Assembly: GCA_958408685.1 (NCBI GenBank)
Contig: CATYLC010000001.1
Span: forward strand, 62,001 to 126,000
Reading direction: 5' to 3'
DNA: 64,000 bases
Source: an uncultured Collinsella sp.
GTDB taxonomy: Bacteria > Actinomycetota > Coriobacteriia > Coriobacteriales > Coriobacteriaceae
Under the pieces are notes generated by a model. That model made no database searches. It was not told the DNA's origin and was given only the letters and a program-made list of their open reading frames with translations. How positions within the stretch are numbered: the first letter of the stretch is position 1; every line of letters begins with the position of its first letter. The translations under genes were made by a program, and so were the position numbers. This document shows, in pieces, positions 16,617-24,876 of this stretch.

Positions 16617-16656
16617 GGGGACGTTCTTTAATGACTAGTCGTTTAAGAACGTCCCC
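16617..16656. repeat. REP-like palindrome between ecfA and the S gene
   Basis: GGGGACGTTCTT (16617-16628) and AAGAACGTCCCC (16645-16656) are exact complements around a 16-base loop. The flanking TTTGGGACAGTC adds to the impression of a dispersed repeat. It could also be a transcript-processing hairpin inside the operon. Confidence 0.5.
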
Positions 16657-16702
16657 AAAAGCTAGCCGTTTGGGACAGTCTTTACCGATGGGGCACTGTG
16701 GG

Positions 16703-17275
16703 TTAGTTGAGCCTCAGGGCCTTCTGGATGGGCAAGTAGAGGGCGCCGACCAGAATGGCGTTAAAGACGGCGGTCATGGCAACGACGGGCAGCATGGCGG
16801 CGGCGAGCTCGCCTACCACGCCGAGCATGGCCATCTTGATGACCATGAAGATGACGCCGGAGACAAAGGTGGTCAGGAAGGTTGCGACAATAGCGATGGC
16901 GGGCTTGACCTGACCGTTCTTGCCGGCGGCGTTGACGATGCCGGCCATGAGCATGGCGGCGATGCCCTCGGCGGCAAAATCGACGAACGGCGAAGTGGTG
17001 GTGATCTGGATCACGGCAGCCGAGATGAGGCCAATGACGAGCGCCTGGCCGATGTTGGGACGAACGACCAGGATGGTGAGGCAGAAGGCCGAGATGATGA
17101 ACTCGGGGCTGATCATGCCGCCCGAGATGCCCGAGATGGCCTTGCCGACGGTGAAGTTGAGGATGAAGCCGGCGGCGAGCAGGATGGCGAGCAGGACGAG
17201 GGCGCGGACATCGAGTTTGCCGCGGTCAGCGGTCTGGACGGTGCGGGGCTGGGCGGCGGTGGTGTTCTGAGACAT
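16703..17275 (-). CDS. ECF transporter S component, probably tryptophan-specific
   Basis: A protein of 190 residues with five to six hydrophobic segments (ALVLLAILLAAGFILNF, FIISAFCLTILVV, ALVIGLISAAVIQI and others), typical of a substrate-binding S subunit. The N-terminal 25 residues are polar. I placed the start at 17275, eight bases after AAAGGA. The specificity is not readable from the protein, but its leader encodes a peptide with three tandem Trp codons followed by a terminator, which is the classic sign of tryptophan-responsive attenuation. Fused EcfA and EcfT follow in the same direction. Confidence 0.85.
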   Translation of the reverse strand: MSQNTTAAQPRTVQTADRGKLDVRALVLLAILLAAGFILNFTVGKAISGISGGMISPEFIISAFCLTILVVRPNIGQALVIGLISAAVIQITTTSPFVDFAAEGIAAMLMAGIVNAAGKNGQVKPAIAIVATFLTTFVSGVIFMVIKMAMLGVVGELAAAMLPVVAMTAVFNAILVGALYLPIQKALRLN

Positions 17276-17353
17276 GGTGAAAATCCTTTCGGAATGGGAG
17301 TGCAAGAGAAAAGCGGAGGCGCGTGATGCGAATGCGATCGGGCTCGAGATAGA

Positions 17354-17384
17354 AAAAGGCCCCCGGTCGAAACCGGAGGCCTTT
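17354..17384 (-). terminator. Attenuator terminator of the tryptophan transporter operon
   Basis: On the minus strand GGCCTCCGGT-TTCG-ACCGGGGGCC is followed by TTTTT. It lies between the Trp leader peptide and the S gene, where read-through would depend on leader translation. Confidence 0.85.
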
Positions 17385-17419
17385 CAATCACCTAGAGCGC
17401 AAAAACAGGCGTGAGGGAC

Positions 17420-17488
17420 TCACTGTCGACCGATCGTATTCGCATCACGCCACCACCAGTTGTTGAGAGACTTCATCGTGTTCTTCAT
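17420..17488 (-). CDS. Tryptophan leader peptide (22 residues)
   Basis: On the minus strand an ATG at 17488 with SD AAGGAG eight bases upstream opens a 22-codon frame: MKNTMKSLNN then WWW then RDANTIGRQ and TGA at 17422-17420. Three consecutive Trp codons (17458-17450) followed 36 bp later by an intrinsic terminator are the design of trp attenuators: a ribosome stalled for lack of Trp-tRNA would change leader folding and allow read-through into the ECF S, A and T genes. It is too short for usual gene calls. Confidence 0.85.
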   Translation of the reverse strand: MKNTMKSLNNWWWRDANTIGRQ

Positions 17489-17546
17489 GTTGGTGGCTCC
17501 TTTCGTGATGCCGTGGCGCGGTCGCACCAAGTTGCTGTTGCGCTGC

Positions 17547-17552
17547 ACTATA
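17547..17552 (-). promoter_or_regulatory. -10 box for the tryptophan transporter leader
   Basis: TATAGT on the minus strand, about 60 bp upstream of the leader-peptide ATG. TTCCCC lies 18 bases farther upstream as a weak -35. Confidence 0.45.
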
Positions 17553-17633
17553 GCACAGCGAAGTGTGTGCGGGGAAATCTTTTTTGAAAAGATTTCAGGC
17601 GGGTTTCCCGTCGGTCAAAAAGGCGGGTTAAGC

Positions 17634-17670
17634 GGGCGAGGCTGCCATTGCTGCCTCGCCCGCTCAGCTA
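17634..17670 (-). terminator. Terminator-like hairpin of the dipeptidase gene
   Basis: AGCGGGCGAGGC and GCCTCGCCCGCT form a long stem just after the stop codon at 17676; the T-run (CCTTTTTG) comes about 10 bases later. Confidence 0.65.
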
Positions 17671-17675
17671 AGACG

Positions 17676-19625
17676 TTACTCCTTATTGCGACGGTAGAGG
17701 AAGTAACCGCCCGCGGAGATGACGGCAACGCCAGCGATGGCGAATGCGGCCACCATGCGGCCATCAAAACGATCACCGGTGGTGGGCAGGCCGCCCTTGG
17801 TGTTCGTCTTGTTGGTGGTTACCGTGGTCGTGGTGTCCGACTTGCCAGGCTTCTCGGGCTTGGTGGTGGGCTGCTCGGGCTTAGCGGGCTGCTCGGGGGT
17901 ACCGGGCTGCTCAGGAGTACCAGGCTGCTCGGGAGTGCCAGGCTGATCCGGGGTTACCGGGTCGGTGGCAAGAGCGTCCTTGGCGTAGGTGATGGACACC
18001 TTGAGGCCGTTGGTCTCGGTGTTCAGGTCGCTCGGGGTGAAGGGCTGGTCGAAGTTTTCGGCCTTCTGATAGGCGCGCATTTCCTGGAGCAGGGCCTTGC
18101 ACTTCTTGTAGGTGTTCTCGGTAGCAGCCTTGCCGGCCTTGTTGGCCAGGGCAGTGCGGCCCTCGGTGGTCGTCTCGGCTAGCATGGCGGCGTCAACTTC
18201 CTTGTTCTGCTCGATGAGCTCGTTCTGGAGCGCATCGAGGTAGGCACGGACGCTGATACCAAGGGTGTCAGGGTTCTCAAAGCAGAGCGAGCTGATGTCC
18301 ATGAGGACGTAGTTGATTGAGTTCTCGGGCTCCTCGTTGTACACGACGTCAGTCTGTTTGCAGTGATCGAAGGAGACGGTCTGATCGCTGAAGTACGGGC
18401 TGACCTCAGTTATCAGAGCGGAGTACAACGGGATGGCGACGGAGTACGCGGCGCGGGAGAGCATTTCCCACTGGATGGTAGCGACTTCGGGGTCATACCC
18501 GCGACGAATCTGGAAGAGGTTGATCTCGGTGTTGCGCTCGCTGCCGATGCAATAAACACCATCAGTGTTCGCGTTGAGGCCAGGGACGTTCTCGCCGCGG
18601 TTGCCGAAGGCGCGAATCAACTCGAAAGTGCTCCAACCAGACTTGCCAGGCTTGAAGAACAGGGGCTGGATTTCGCTGACCATGGCTCCCTTTTGGTCAG
18701 GTTTTCCTTTCTCCTTTACTGTGATAATGTCGTAATCTGTGCCTTCGGTCAGCTGACTACCAAAATAATCGCGGCCTTGCACATAGCGGGACCACTGGTT
18801 TACGCCGGAATCGGCGAGGCTTTCGCCATACGTTTGGGCGACATCGAATTTGCCGTCAGCGGAGTATTTGGCGAAACCCTTTTCTTCGGGCATGGATTGG
18901 ATCTTTTCAGAGTGGAGGCAATTCTCGGTGTCATTGAGGTCGACATCGTAGTTGAGGCTCCCGATATTAGGGTTGAGCGACACGACGTCGTCAGCGAGCT
19001 TCATGGCGATCCACTGATGGGCGGAAAGTGTGGCGAACAGCCAGGTCTCGTTGTTGTCGGCGATGATGATCTGGTCGTTGGTGCAGACGCCTTGATCATC
19101 GATCAGGCTGCCGAGAAGCTCGACGCCGTCGCGGGCCGTGGCGCTCTCGCCCAGGATGATGCTGCCGTAACTGTACTCGCCCAGACCCACTTCCTCATCG
19201 ATGAGGTCTGCTGCAGCGGCCTCCTCGTTATAGGAGGTGCTTAGCGTGGCGGAGCAGGAGACGCCCTTCTCGTTGATGCCGGCCTCGGAGTAGGCGTCGG
19301 TGCGACCCATCCAGTTGGAGGGGTGGTCGCGTACATAGCTGTAGCGATAGGTAGGCTTGTTCGAAGTGTATTCAAAAGCAGATTCAATCGAGCTGTACTT
19401 AAAGCCAGGTTCGTGGGCAGGTTCGATGCCGTAGTGCTTAAGATAGCGCTTGCCAAAGTCCTCGGCGCGGCCGTAGTACGTGTTGCCGTCGGCTGTTAGA
19501 TCTTTGCCCATGTACATCTGCATGCAGGCGAGCGCAGACGTCGGCATAGACATGATGGTTGCAGCTCCAAAGGCGAGGCCTATGCCAAGCTTTTTGAGCG
19601 CGTTGACGGGGTGAGTTTTCCTCAT
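17676..19625 (-). CDS. Surface-anchored C69 family dipeptidase
   Basis: A protein of 649 residues. A signal peptide ends SMPTSALA and is followed at once by Cys 34 (CMQMYMGKDLTADG), which in the C69 (PepD) family is the N-terminal nucleophile exposed by processing. The catalytic domain spans about 34-480 and includes GRAEDF and NEKGVSCSATLS. A helical segment, then a Pro-rich spacer with repeats of PEQPGT, the sortase signal LPTTG, a hydrophobic stretch and RRNKE complete a cell-wall anchor. It would hydrolyse dipeptides outside the cell, fitting the arginine and amino-acid uptake genes nearby. A hairpin (19645-19671) lies in its 5' UTR. Confidence 0.9.
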   Translation of the reverse strand: MRKTHPVNALKKLGIGLAFGAATIMSMPTSALACMQMYMGKDLTADGNTYYGRAEDFGKRYLKHYGIEPAHEPGFKYSSIESAFEYTSNKPTYRYSYVRDHPSNWMGRTDAYSEAGINEKGVSCSATLSTSYNEEAAAADLIDEEVGLGEYSYGSIILGESATARDGVELLGSLIDDQGVCTNDQIIIADNNETWLFATLSAHQWIAMKLADDVVSLNPNIGSLNYDVDLNDTENCLHSEKIQSMPEEKGFAKYSADGKFDVAQTYGESLADSGVNQWSRYVQGRDYFGSQLTEGTDYDIITVKEKGKPDQKGAMVSEIQPLFFKPGKSGWSTFELIRAFGNRGENVPGLNANTDGVYCIGSERNTEINLFQIRRGYDPEVATIQWEMLSRAAYSVAIPLYSALITEVSPYFSDQTVSFDHCKQTDVVYNEEPENSINYVLMDISSLCFENPDTLGISVRAYLDALQNELIEQNKEVDAAMLAETTTEGRTALANKAGKAATENTYKKCKALLQEMRAYQKAENFDQPFTPSDLNTETNGLKVSITYAKDALATDPVTPDQPGTPEQPGTPEQPGTPEQPAKPEQPTTKPEKPGKSDTTTTVTTNKTNTKGGLPTTGDRFDGRMVAAFAIAGVAVISAGGYFLYRRNKE

Positions 19626-19644
19626 TTTCCCTCCCAGCGTGCGA

Positions 19645-19671
19645 AAGCCCTCCGTTGCCAGAGGGCTTCAG
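19645..19671 (-). other. Hairpin in the dipeptidase 5' leader
   Basis: GAAGCCCTC and GAGGGCTTTC pair around a short loop about 20 bases upstream of the ATG. There is no long T-run. It could be an attenuator or a stability element. Confidence 0.4.
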
Positions 19672-19853
19672 CCAATAAAGACACCCCATTAGCGTAACGA
19701 ACTGGAAACAATATTCATCTATGAAAGAAACTTACTCAATAAGCGTAATGAAATATGCGATGAGCGGTTAATTATACTCAGTTTGTAGCTTTACTTTAAT
19801 AAAGACGCCCTGTAATTACTGTAGCCGAATAAAGTAGCTGGAATGCTCGAAAT

Positions 19854-19895
19854 GAAAATCCCCCGCTGTTTGGCAAATGCATAAACAGCAGGGGA
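19854..19895 (-). terminator. Terminator of the lipid kinase / small membrane protein operon
   Basis: On the minus strand CCCCTGCTGTTT and AACAGCGGGGG pair and are followed by ATTTTCATTT, about 35 bases after the small gene's stop. Between this and 19625 I see only AT-rich promoter-like sequence. Confidence 0.75.
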
Positions 19896-19930
19896 GACGA
19901 TAATTGGATGAATATCATACCAATGTGGAA

Positions 19931-20023
19931 TTACTTCTTCCGGCGGTGGATCACGTTGATCGCATAGCCGACGAGCATGGCCAAAACGATGACGATAAAG
20001 CCGAGCAGGGGATTGTCGTTCAT
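19931..20023 (-). CDS. Small membrane protein, 30 residues
   Basis: The frame MNDNPLLGFIVIVLAMLVGY, then AINVIHRRKK, ends at TAA 19933-19931. GGAGG lies five bases before the ATG. It has one hydrophobic helix of about 17 residues and a positively charged C-terminus, so the tail should face the cytoplasm. It starts nine bases after the lipid kinase stop and before the operon terminator, so co-expression with that enzyme is likely. No homologue is known to me. Confidence 0.7.
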   Translation of the reverse strand: MNDNPLLGFIVIVLAMLVGYAINVIHRRKK

Positions 20024-20032
20024 GAGGTCCTC

Positions 20033-20950
20033 CTATTTTCCGAGCGGTGAGAATTCGTCGACGATGAGGTCGAGGCATTGCGGAAGTGCGCGGGCACCAA
20101 AGACGCCCGAGTTGCTGGAGATGATCTCGCCATCGAACTGCATGCCCAGCGACGGGGTGCAGGTGATCTTGGCTTCCTTGGTCTGGATGATCTTGAACTG
20201 CGGGCGCCCGAGTACCTTGCCGGCGGGGTCAAGCGCAGCGGTGATCACGGTAGGCAGCAGCTGCACGGTGCGCACGGGTTCGATGACCGCAATGTCGACC
20301 ATGCCATCGTTCATGCGGCAGTCGGGGAACAGGTTGATGTCGTTTTGGATGACCGAGGTGTTGCCGGCCATGCAGCAGATGCCGTCGAGCTCCTCGACAA
20401 TGCCGTCATGCTCAATCGTAAAGTGCGCTACCGTAGGGTTGGGCGTGGCGAGCGCAGAGAGGAAGTAGGCGATCTCGCCGATGTCGTTTTTGGTGGGGGC
20501 GGCCTTCATCATGATCTCGGCGTCGAAGCCCGAGCCGGCGATGATGATGAAGCCGTGGCGCTTCTCGTTGCCGTTCTCGTCGAGCCAAAAGAGCTCGCCC
20601 ATGTCGACTTTGACCGTGCGACCGGCACGGCAGGCCTTGGCGAGCGCCGCCGCCTCAGGGGCATTGCCGATGTTGTTGAAGAACAGGCAGGCCGTACCGG
20701 AGGGGAAGACGAGCGTGGGGACACCGCATCCGCGCATCTGATCGAGCACGTTGGAGACGGTGCCGTCGCCGCCCGAAACGACCACGCGATCAAACTCGCG
20801 CACGTCTGCCACGGCGTCCTCGGGCTCCATGCCATCGCCGATAAAACGCATCACGACCTCGTCGCCGCCCTGCGCGAGGGCGTGCGTGAATGCGTAGATT
20901 TCATCTGAGCTGGGGCCCGATGCCGGGTTGTGGATGATAAGGCAGCGCAT
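20033..20950 (-). CDS. Diacylglycerol kinase / YegS-like lipid kinase
   Basis: A protein of 305 residues of the DAGK catalytic family (DgkB/YegS). The start MRCLIIHNPASGPSS is the usual NPxSG, the nucleotide loop is VVVSGGDGTVSNV near residue 58, and FPSGTACLFFNNIG and GSGFDAEIM follow. Such enzymes phosphorylate diacylglycerol or related lipids, recycling lipid from lipoteichoic acid synthesis in Gram-positives. A 30-residue membrane protein is encoded immediately downstream. Confidence 0.9.
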   Translation of the reverse strand: MRCLIIHNPASGPSSDEIYAFTHALAQGGDEVVMRFIGDGMEPEDAVADVREFDRVVVSGGDGTVSNVLDQMRGCGVPTLVFPSGTACLFFNNIGNAPEAAALAKACRAGRTVKVDMGELFWLDENGNEKRHGFIIIAGSGFDAEIMMKAAPTKNDIGEIAYFLSALATPNPTVAHFTIEHDGIVEELDGICCMAGNTSVIQNDINLFPDCRMNDGMVDIAVIEPVRTVQLLPTVITAALDPAGKVLGRPQFKIIQTKEAKITCTPSLGMQFDGEIISSNSGVFGARALPQCLDLIVDEFSPLGK

Positions 20951-21048
20951 ACTTACGTTCCCGTTCTGTGACTAACCGAGTATAGTTGTAAGGCAATGCC
21001 GATATCCTACCCGTGTTTTTCGGGCCTAACCTTATTCGATGGGTTGAT

Positions 21049-22182
21049 ATGTACATTTCCACACATCAGGCTCTACTCGACTTTTGCCAGCGCGCCCGTG
21101 AGTTCGACGCGATTGCCGTCGATACCGAGTTTTTGCGCGAGCGCACATTCCACCCGCGCCTGTGCTTGGTTCAGATTGCCACCCCTGCCGAGAGCGTAGC
21201 GGTCGACCCTCTGGTGATCGACGACCTCTCGCCGCTGGCCGAGCTTATGGCCGACGAGAGCGTGACCAAGGTCTTCCACGCGTGCTCGCAGGATATGGAG
21301 GTCATGCTCCATACCGTGGGCGTGCTGCCACGACCGATTTTCGATACGCAGGTCGCCGCCGCCTTTTTGGGCGAGCGCCAGCAGATTTCGTATGGCGCGC
21401 TTGTTCAGACGTTCTGCGGCGTATCGCTGCCCAAGACCGAGTCGCTGACCGACTGGTCGCGCCGCCCGCTGACCGATAAGCAGATTGAGTATGCGATCGA
21501 TGACGTCAAGTACCTGATCGTCGCCTATACCGAGATGATGAGCCGCCTGCGCGAGCTGGGCCGTGTGGGCTGGGTGCTCGACGAGCTGCGCCCGCTAGCT
21601 GACGAGTCGCACTATCGCGCCGATCGCCACGAGGCGTTCCGCAAGGTCAAGCGCATCAATTCGTGCAGCCGTCACCAGTTGGGCATCGCGCGCGAGCTCG
21701 CCGCCTGGCGCGAGGACCGCGCCGAGCGCCGTAACATCCCGCGCAAGTGGGTCATGTCCGACGACACGCTGCTTGCGCTCGTTAAGCGCAATCCTGTGCG
21801 CGTTGAGGAGTTCCGTAGCATTCGCGGTACCGATCAGTTGGGGGAGCGCGACGTGGACGGTGCGCTCATGGCCATCAAGCGCGGCGCGAGCTGCCCGCAC
21901 GATCGCCTGCCGCTCATGGTGCGCGGGCATCGCCAGATTTCGCCGGAGTTGGAGAGCGTGACGGACCTGATGTATGCGCTCATTCGCCTGGTTGCCGAGC
22001 GCTCTGGCGTGGCGACCTCGGTCATCGCCTCGCGCGATGACCTGGCCGACTATATTGAGCATCCCGAGCAGAGCCCCTTGCGCGAAGGCTGGCGCTTTGA
22101 GCTTGTGGGCTCGCGCCTGGACGATCTGCTTTCCGGCAATATGGGGTTGACGGTGAAGGACGGCAAAATCGAGCTCCTGTAG
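21049..22182 (+). CDS. rnd: Ribonuclease D
   Basis: A protein of 377 residues with the DEDDy exonuclease domain and an HRDC domain. DTEFLRERTFHPRLCLVQIA carries the first two acidic ligands, HACSQDMEVM the third, and YAIDDVKYL the Tyr and last Asp. The HRDC region (ARELAAWREDRAERRNIPRK) begins near residue 215. RNase D trims tRNA and other RNA 3' ends. The start is uncertain: I chose the ATG at 21049, where the homologous part begins; an upstream start at 21013 would add 12 residues. Confidence 0.92.
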   Translation: MYISTHQALLDFCQRAREFDAIAVDTEFLRERTFHPRLCLVQIATPAESVAVDPLVIDDLSPLAELMADESVTKVFHACSQDMEVMLHTVGVLPRPIFDTQVAAAFLGERQQISYGALVQTFCGVSLPKTESLTDWSRRPLTDKQIEYAIDDVKYLIVAYTEMMSRLRELGRVGWVLDELRPLADESHYRADRHEAFRKVKRINSCSRHQLGIARELAAWREDRAERRNIPRKWVMSDDTLLALVKRNPVRVEEFRSIRGTDQLGERDVDGALMAIKRGASCPHDRLPLMVRGHRQISPELESVTDLMYALIRLVAERSGVATSVIASRDDLADYIEHPEQSPLREGWRFELVGSRLDDLLSGNMGLTVKDGKIELL

Positions 22183-22246
22183 GGAAGCCTAGCCGGTTGA
22201 GTGGGTAGAATGCCTCCGACGTGTAACTCGATTCGGAGGAATTCGC

Positions 22247-22951
22247 ATGCCTTATTACTATGGTTACGGCTTTGGCATCGACCCGCTGTACCTGCTGGTT
22301 GTTCTTGTCTGCACGGTGCTTGGCCTTGCTGCGCAGAGCTATATCAATTCGACGTACAAGACCTGGTCCAAGGTTCGCTCGGACGGCGACACGGGCGCCA
22401 CGGTTGCTCGCCGCATGCTCGATGCCAACGGTTGCAATGCCGTGGGTATCAAGGGTGTCGCCGGTGAGCTCACCGATCATTACAACCCGCAGGACAACAA
22501 CCTGTATCTGTCGGATGCCAACCGTTCGGGAGGGTCGGTCGCAAGCGTTGCCGTCGCCTGCCACGAGGCGGGCCATGCCGCCCAGCGTCAAAGTGGTTAT
22601 GCCATGATGAAGGTGCGCACCGCCCTGGTCCCCATCGTCAACTTTACCCAGAACACTTGGACCATCGTGCTGCTCATGGGCCTGTTCATGAACATCGCGG
22701 GGCTCACGACCCTCGCGCTGGTCTTCTTCTCGTTTAGCGTGCTGTTCCAGCTGGTTACGCTGCCGGTCGAGATTGATGCCAGTCGCCGCGCCGTGGCGTA
22801 TATCGAGCAATCGGGCATGAGTTCCAAGCAGGTTAACGGTGCCAAGAAGGTGCTGACGGCAGCCGCGCTCACCTACGTGGCGGCGGCGCTCACCTCGATC
22901 ATTCAACTGCTCTACCTGATGGCTCGCTACAACAGAAACTCCAACCGATAA
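22247..22951 (+). CDS. Zinc metallopeptidase, YugP family
   Basis: A membrane protein of 234 residues. The N-terminus is Tyr/Gly-rich (MPYYYGYGFGIDP), a first membrane segment follows, then the zinc motif HEAGHAAQ near residue 106, and two or three further membrane segments. NLYLSDANRSGGSVASVAVA before the zinc motif is characteristic of the family. Substrate unknown. GGAGG lies seven bases before the ATG. A GC-rich hairpin after the gene may end transcription. Confidence 0.88.
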   Translation: MPYYYGYGFGIDPLYLLVVLVCTVLGLAAQSYINSTYKTWSKVRSDGDTGATVARRMLDANGCNAVGIKGVAGELTDHYNPQDNNLYLSDANRSGGSVASVAVACHEAGHAAQRQSGYAMMKVRTALVPIVNFTQNTWTIVLLMGLFMNIAGLTTLALVFFSFSVLFQLVTLPVEIDASRRAVAYIEQSGMSSKQVNGAKKVLTAAALTYVAAALTSIIQLLYLMARYNRNSNR

Positions 22952-22967
22952 CAAATTGGGTCGCTGG

Positions 22968-22997
22968 GCGCCGCGGGGATTCGTGTCCCCGCGGCGC
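22968..22997 (+). terminator. GC-rich hairpin after the zinc peptidase gene
   Basis: GCGCCGCGGGG and CCCCGCGGCGC form an 11-bp stem with an eight-base loop; no T-run follows. A TACTAT at 23000-23005 may be the -10 box of xseA. Confidence 0.5.
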
Positions 22998-23066
22998 TGT
23001 ACTATGTGTTGGACTTGAATTTGCGCAGGGCCGAAGCCCTTGTGCACGATGACGAAAGGAGGCTGC

Positions 23067-24518
23067 GTGGCAGGCTGGAATCTAACCGGCAATGCCGTTT
23101 CCGCCGAGTTTGACGGTTCGGATGAGCAGGAGCGCAAGGAGCTCAGCGTGAGCCAGGCGGTGGAGATCGCCGCTGGTGCGCTCGATGCCATTCCGCAGCT
23201 GAGTGTCCTGGGCGAGGTCACGGGTTTCCGTGGTCCCAACGCCCGAAGCGGCCACTGCTACTTCCAGATTAAAGACGACTCGGCCGCCGTCGACTGCATC
23301 ATCTGGAAGGGCGCCTATCTCAAGCGTACCTTCGATCTGCGTGACGGCATGCAGGTGAGCTTTAAGGGCAGCTTCAACCTCTATAAGCCCACGGGTCGTA
23401 TGAGCTTTGTCGCTCGCTCGTTTTCGCTGGCGGGGGAGGGTCTGCTGCGTCAACAAGTGGCGCAACTGGCCGAAAAGCTACGCCGCGAGGGCCTGATGGA
23501 CGAAGCGCGCAAACGCCGCATCCCGGTGTTCTGCTCACGCGTGGCGGTTGTCACCTCGCTTTCCGGTGCGGTAATCGACGACGTCAAGCGTACGCTGCGC
23601 CGACGCAACCCGCTCGTCGAGCTCGTCTGCGTGGGCGCAAAGGTCCAGGGCGAGGGTGCGCCGACAGAGCTTATTGAAGGCTTGCGCCGCGCCGCTGCCA
23701 TTACGCCAGCGCCCGACTGTATTTTGCTCGTGCGTGGTGGCGGTTCCTTCGAGGACCTCATGACCTTTAACGACGAGGAGCTTGCCCGCGCGGTGGCGGC
23801 TTGCCCTGTGCCCGTGGTGACCGGCATTGGCCATGAGCCCGATACCTCGATTTGCGACATGGTGAGCGACCGCCGCGCCTCCACGCCCACGGCGGCGGCC
23901 GAATCGGTGGCGCCGGCCATGACGGAGTTGGCCGATGTGCTCGAGGCGCGCCATCAGCGTCTGGGTGCCGCGATGGCATCGATGATCGGGTCGGCCCAGG
24001 TCGATCTGGAAATGCTCGATCAGCGTGGCCGTCGTTCCTGGGATACCTATACGGCTCGCTTGGGCGACGCGCTCGATGCGGCCGCATGCCGCCCGTGTCT
24101 CAACGACCCAACATTTATGGTCGAGCGTCGCGAATCGGAGCTTGCGCTGACTGCCGATCGCCTGTCGGGCGCCATAGCACGCTCGCTCGGGACATTCCGC
24201 TCCAACTTTGAGCGCCTGCCCGAGCGTCTGGTTGCAAGCACCTCGGGACTCGATGGCAAGCGCCATGCGCTCACGCTCGCAAGCTCCCGCCTGGAGCATC
24301 AGGGGCGCACGATGCTCAGCAAGCCAGCGTCCGACCTGGGCCGTGCAGCGGCTTCGCTCGATGCCCTGTCGCCGCTCAAGGTGCTTGCCCGCGGCTATTC
24401 CATCGCGTACAGCGTTGACGGCGTGGCTACAAGTGCCAAGACCTTTAAGCCGGGCGACGCCATTCGCGTGCGCATGGCAGACGGCAACGTGGCAGCAACG
24501 GTCAATACGGTCGAATAG
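23067..24518 (+). CDS. xseA: Exodeoxyribonuclease VII large subunit
   Basis: A protein of 483 residues. The N-terminal OB-fold (LSVLGEVTGFRGPNARSGHC) binds single-stranded DNA, and the catalytic domain contains VRGGGSFEDLMTFNDEELA and TGIGHEPDTSICD, family signatures near residues 230-280; long helices complete the protein. GTG at 23067 has AAAGGAGG four bases upstream. xseB follows 42 bp later and the HIT gene after that, forming an operon. With XseB it degrades single-stranded DNA to oligonucleotides. Confidence 0.95.
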   Translation: MAGWNLTGNAVSAEFDGSDEQERKELSVSQAVEIAAGALDAIPQLSVLGEVTGFRGPNARSGHCYFQIKDDSAAVDCIIWKGAYLKRTFDLRDGMQVSFKGSFNLYKPTGRMSFVARSFSLAGEGLLRQQVAQLAEKLRREGLMDEARKRRIPVFCSRVAVVTSLSGAVIDDVKRTLRRRNPLVELVCVGAKVQGEGAPTELIEGLRRAAAITPAPDCILLVRGGGSFEDLMTFNDEELARAVAACPVPVVTGIGHEPDTSICDMVSDRRASTPTAAAESVAPAMTELADVLEARHQRLGAAMASMIGSAQVDLEMLDQRGRRSWDTYTARLGDALDAAACRPCLNDPTFMVERRESELALTADRLSGAIARSLGTFRSNFERLPERLVASTSGLDGKRHALTLASSRLEHQGRTMLSKPASDLGRAAASLDALSPLKVLARGYSIAYSVDGVATSAKTFKPGDAIRVRMADGNVAATVNTVE

Positions 24519-24560
24519 ACCGCGTTTTACAGTGATAAACCTTTGGGAAAGGAAACAGCT

Positions 24561-24827
24561 ATGGCAGAGAAGACCCCGGTCGAGCAGCTTACGTACAAGC
24601 AGGCTTCGCAGGAGTTGGAGCTCATCATTCGCAGCTTGGAGTCGGGCGATATGGAGCTCGAGGAATCGCTCGAGAGCTATACCCGCGGCGTCGAGCTCCT
24701 CAAGAGCCTGCGCACCCGCCTGTCCGATGCCGAGCAGAAGGTCTCGGTGCTTCTTAAGGACGTTGACGGCAACGACGTGCTCGCCGACGGCGAAGCCGCC
24801 AACACGGACGACAACCTCTCGTTCTAA
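24561..24827 (+). CDS. xseB: Exodeoxyribonuclease VII small subunit
   Basis: A protein of 88 residues; the core LTYKQASQELELIIRSLESG, DMELEESLESYTRGVELLK is the typical XseB helical hairpin. GGAAAGGA is about eight bases before the ATG. It forms the multi-subunit nuclease with XseA encoded just upstream. The C-terminal acidic tail (ADGEAANTDDNLSF) is normal for this family. Confidence 0.95.
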   Translation: MAEKTPVEQLTYKQASQELELIIRSLESGDMELEESLESYTRGVELLKSLRTRLSDAEQKVSVLLKDVDGNDVLADGEAANTDDNLSF

Positions 24828-24876
24828 CCATCCCGACCAAATATAATTGCCTTGGTCTGTGAGAAAGGAACCAACC

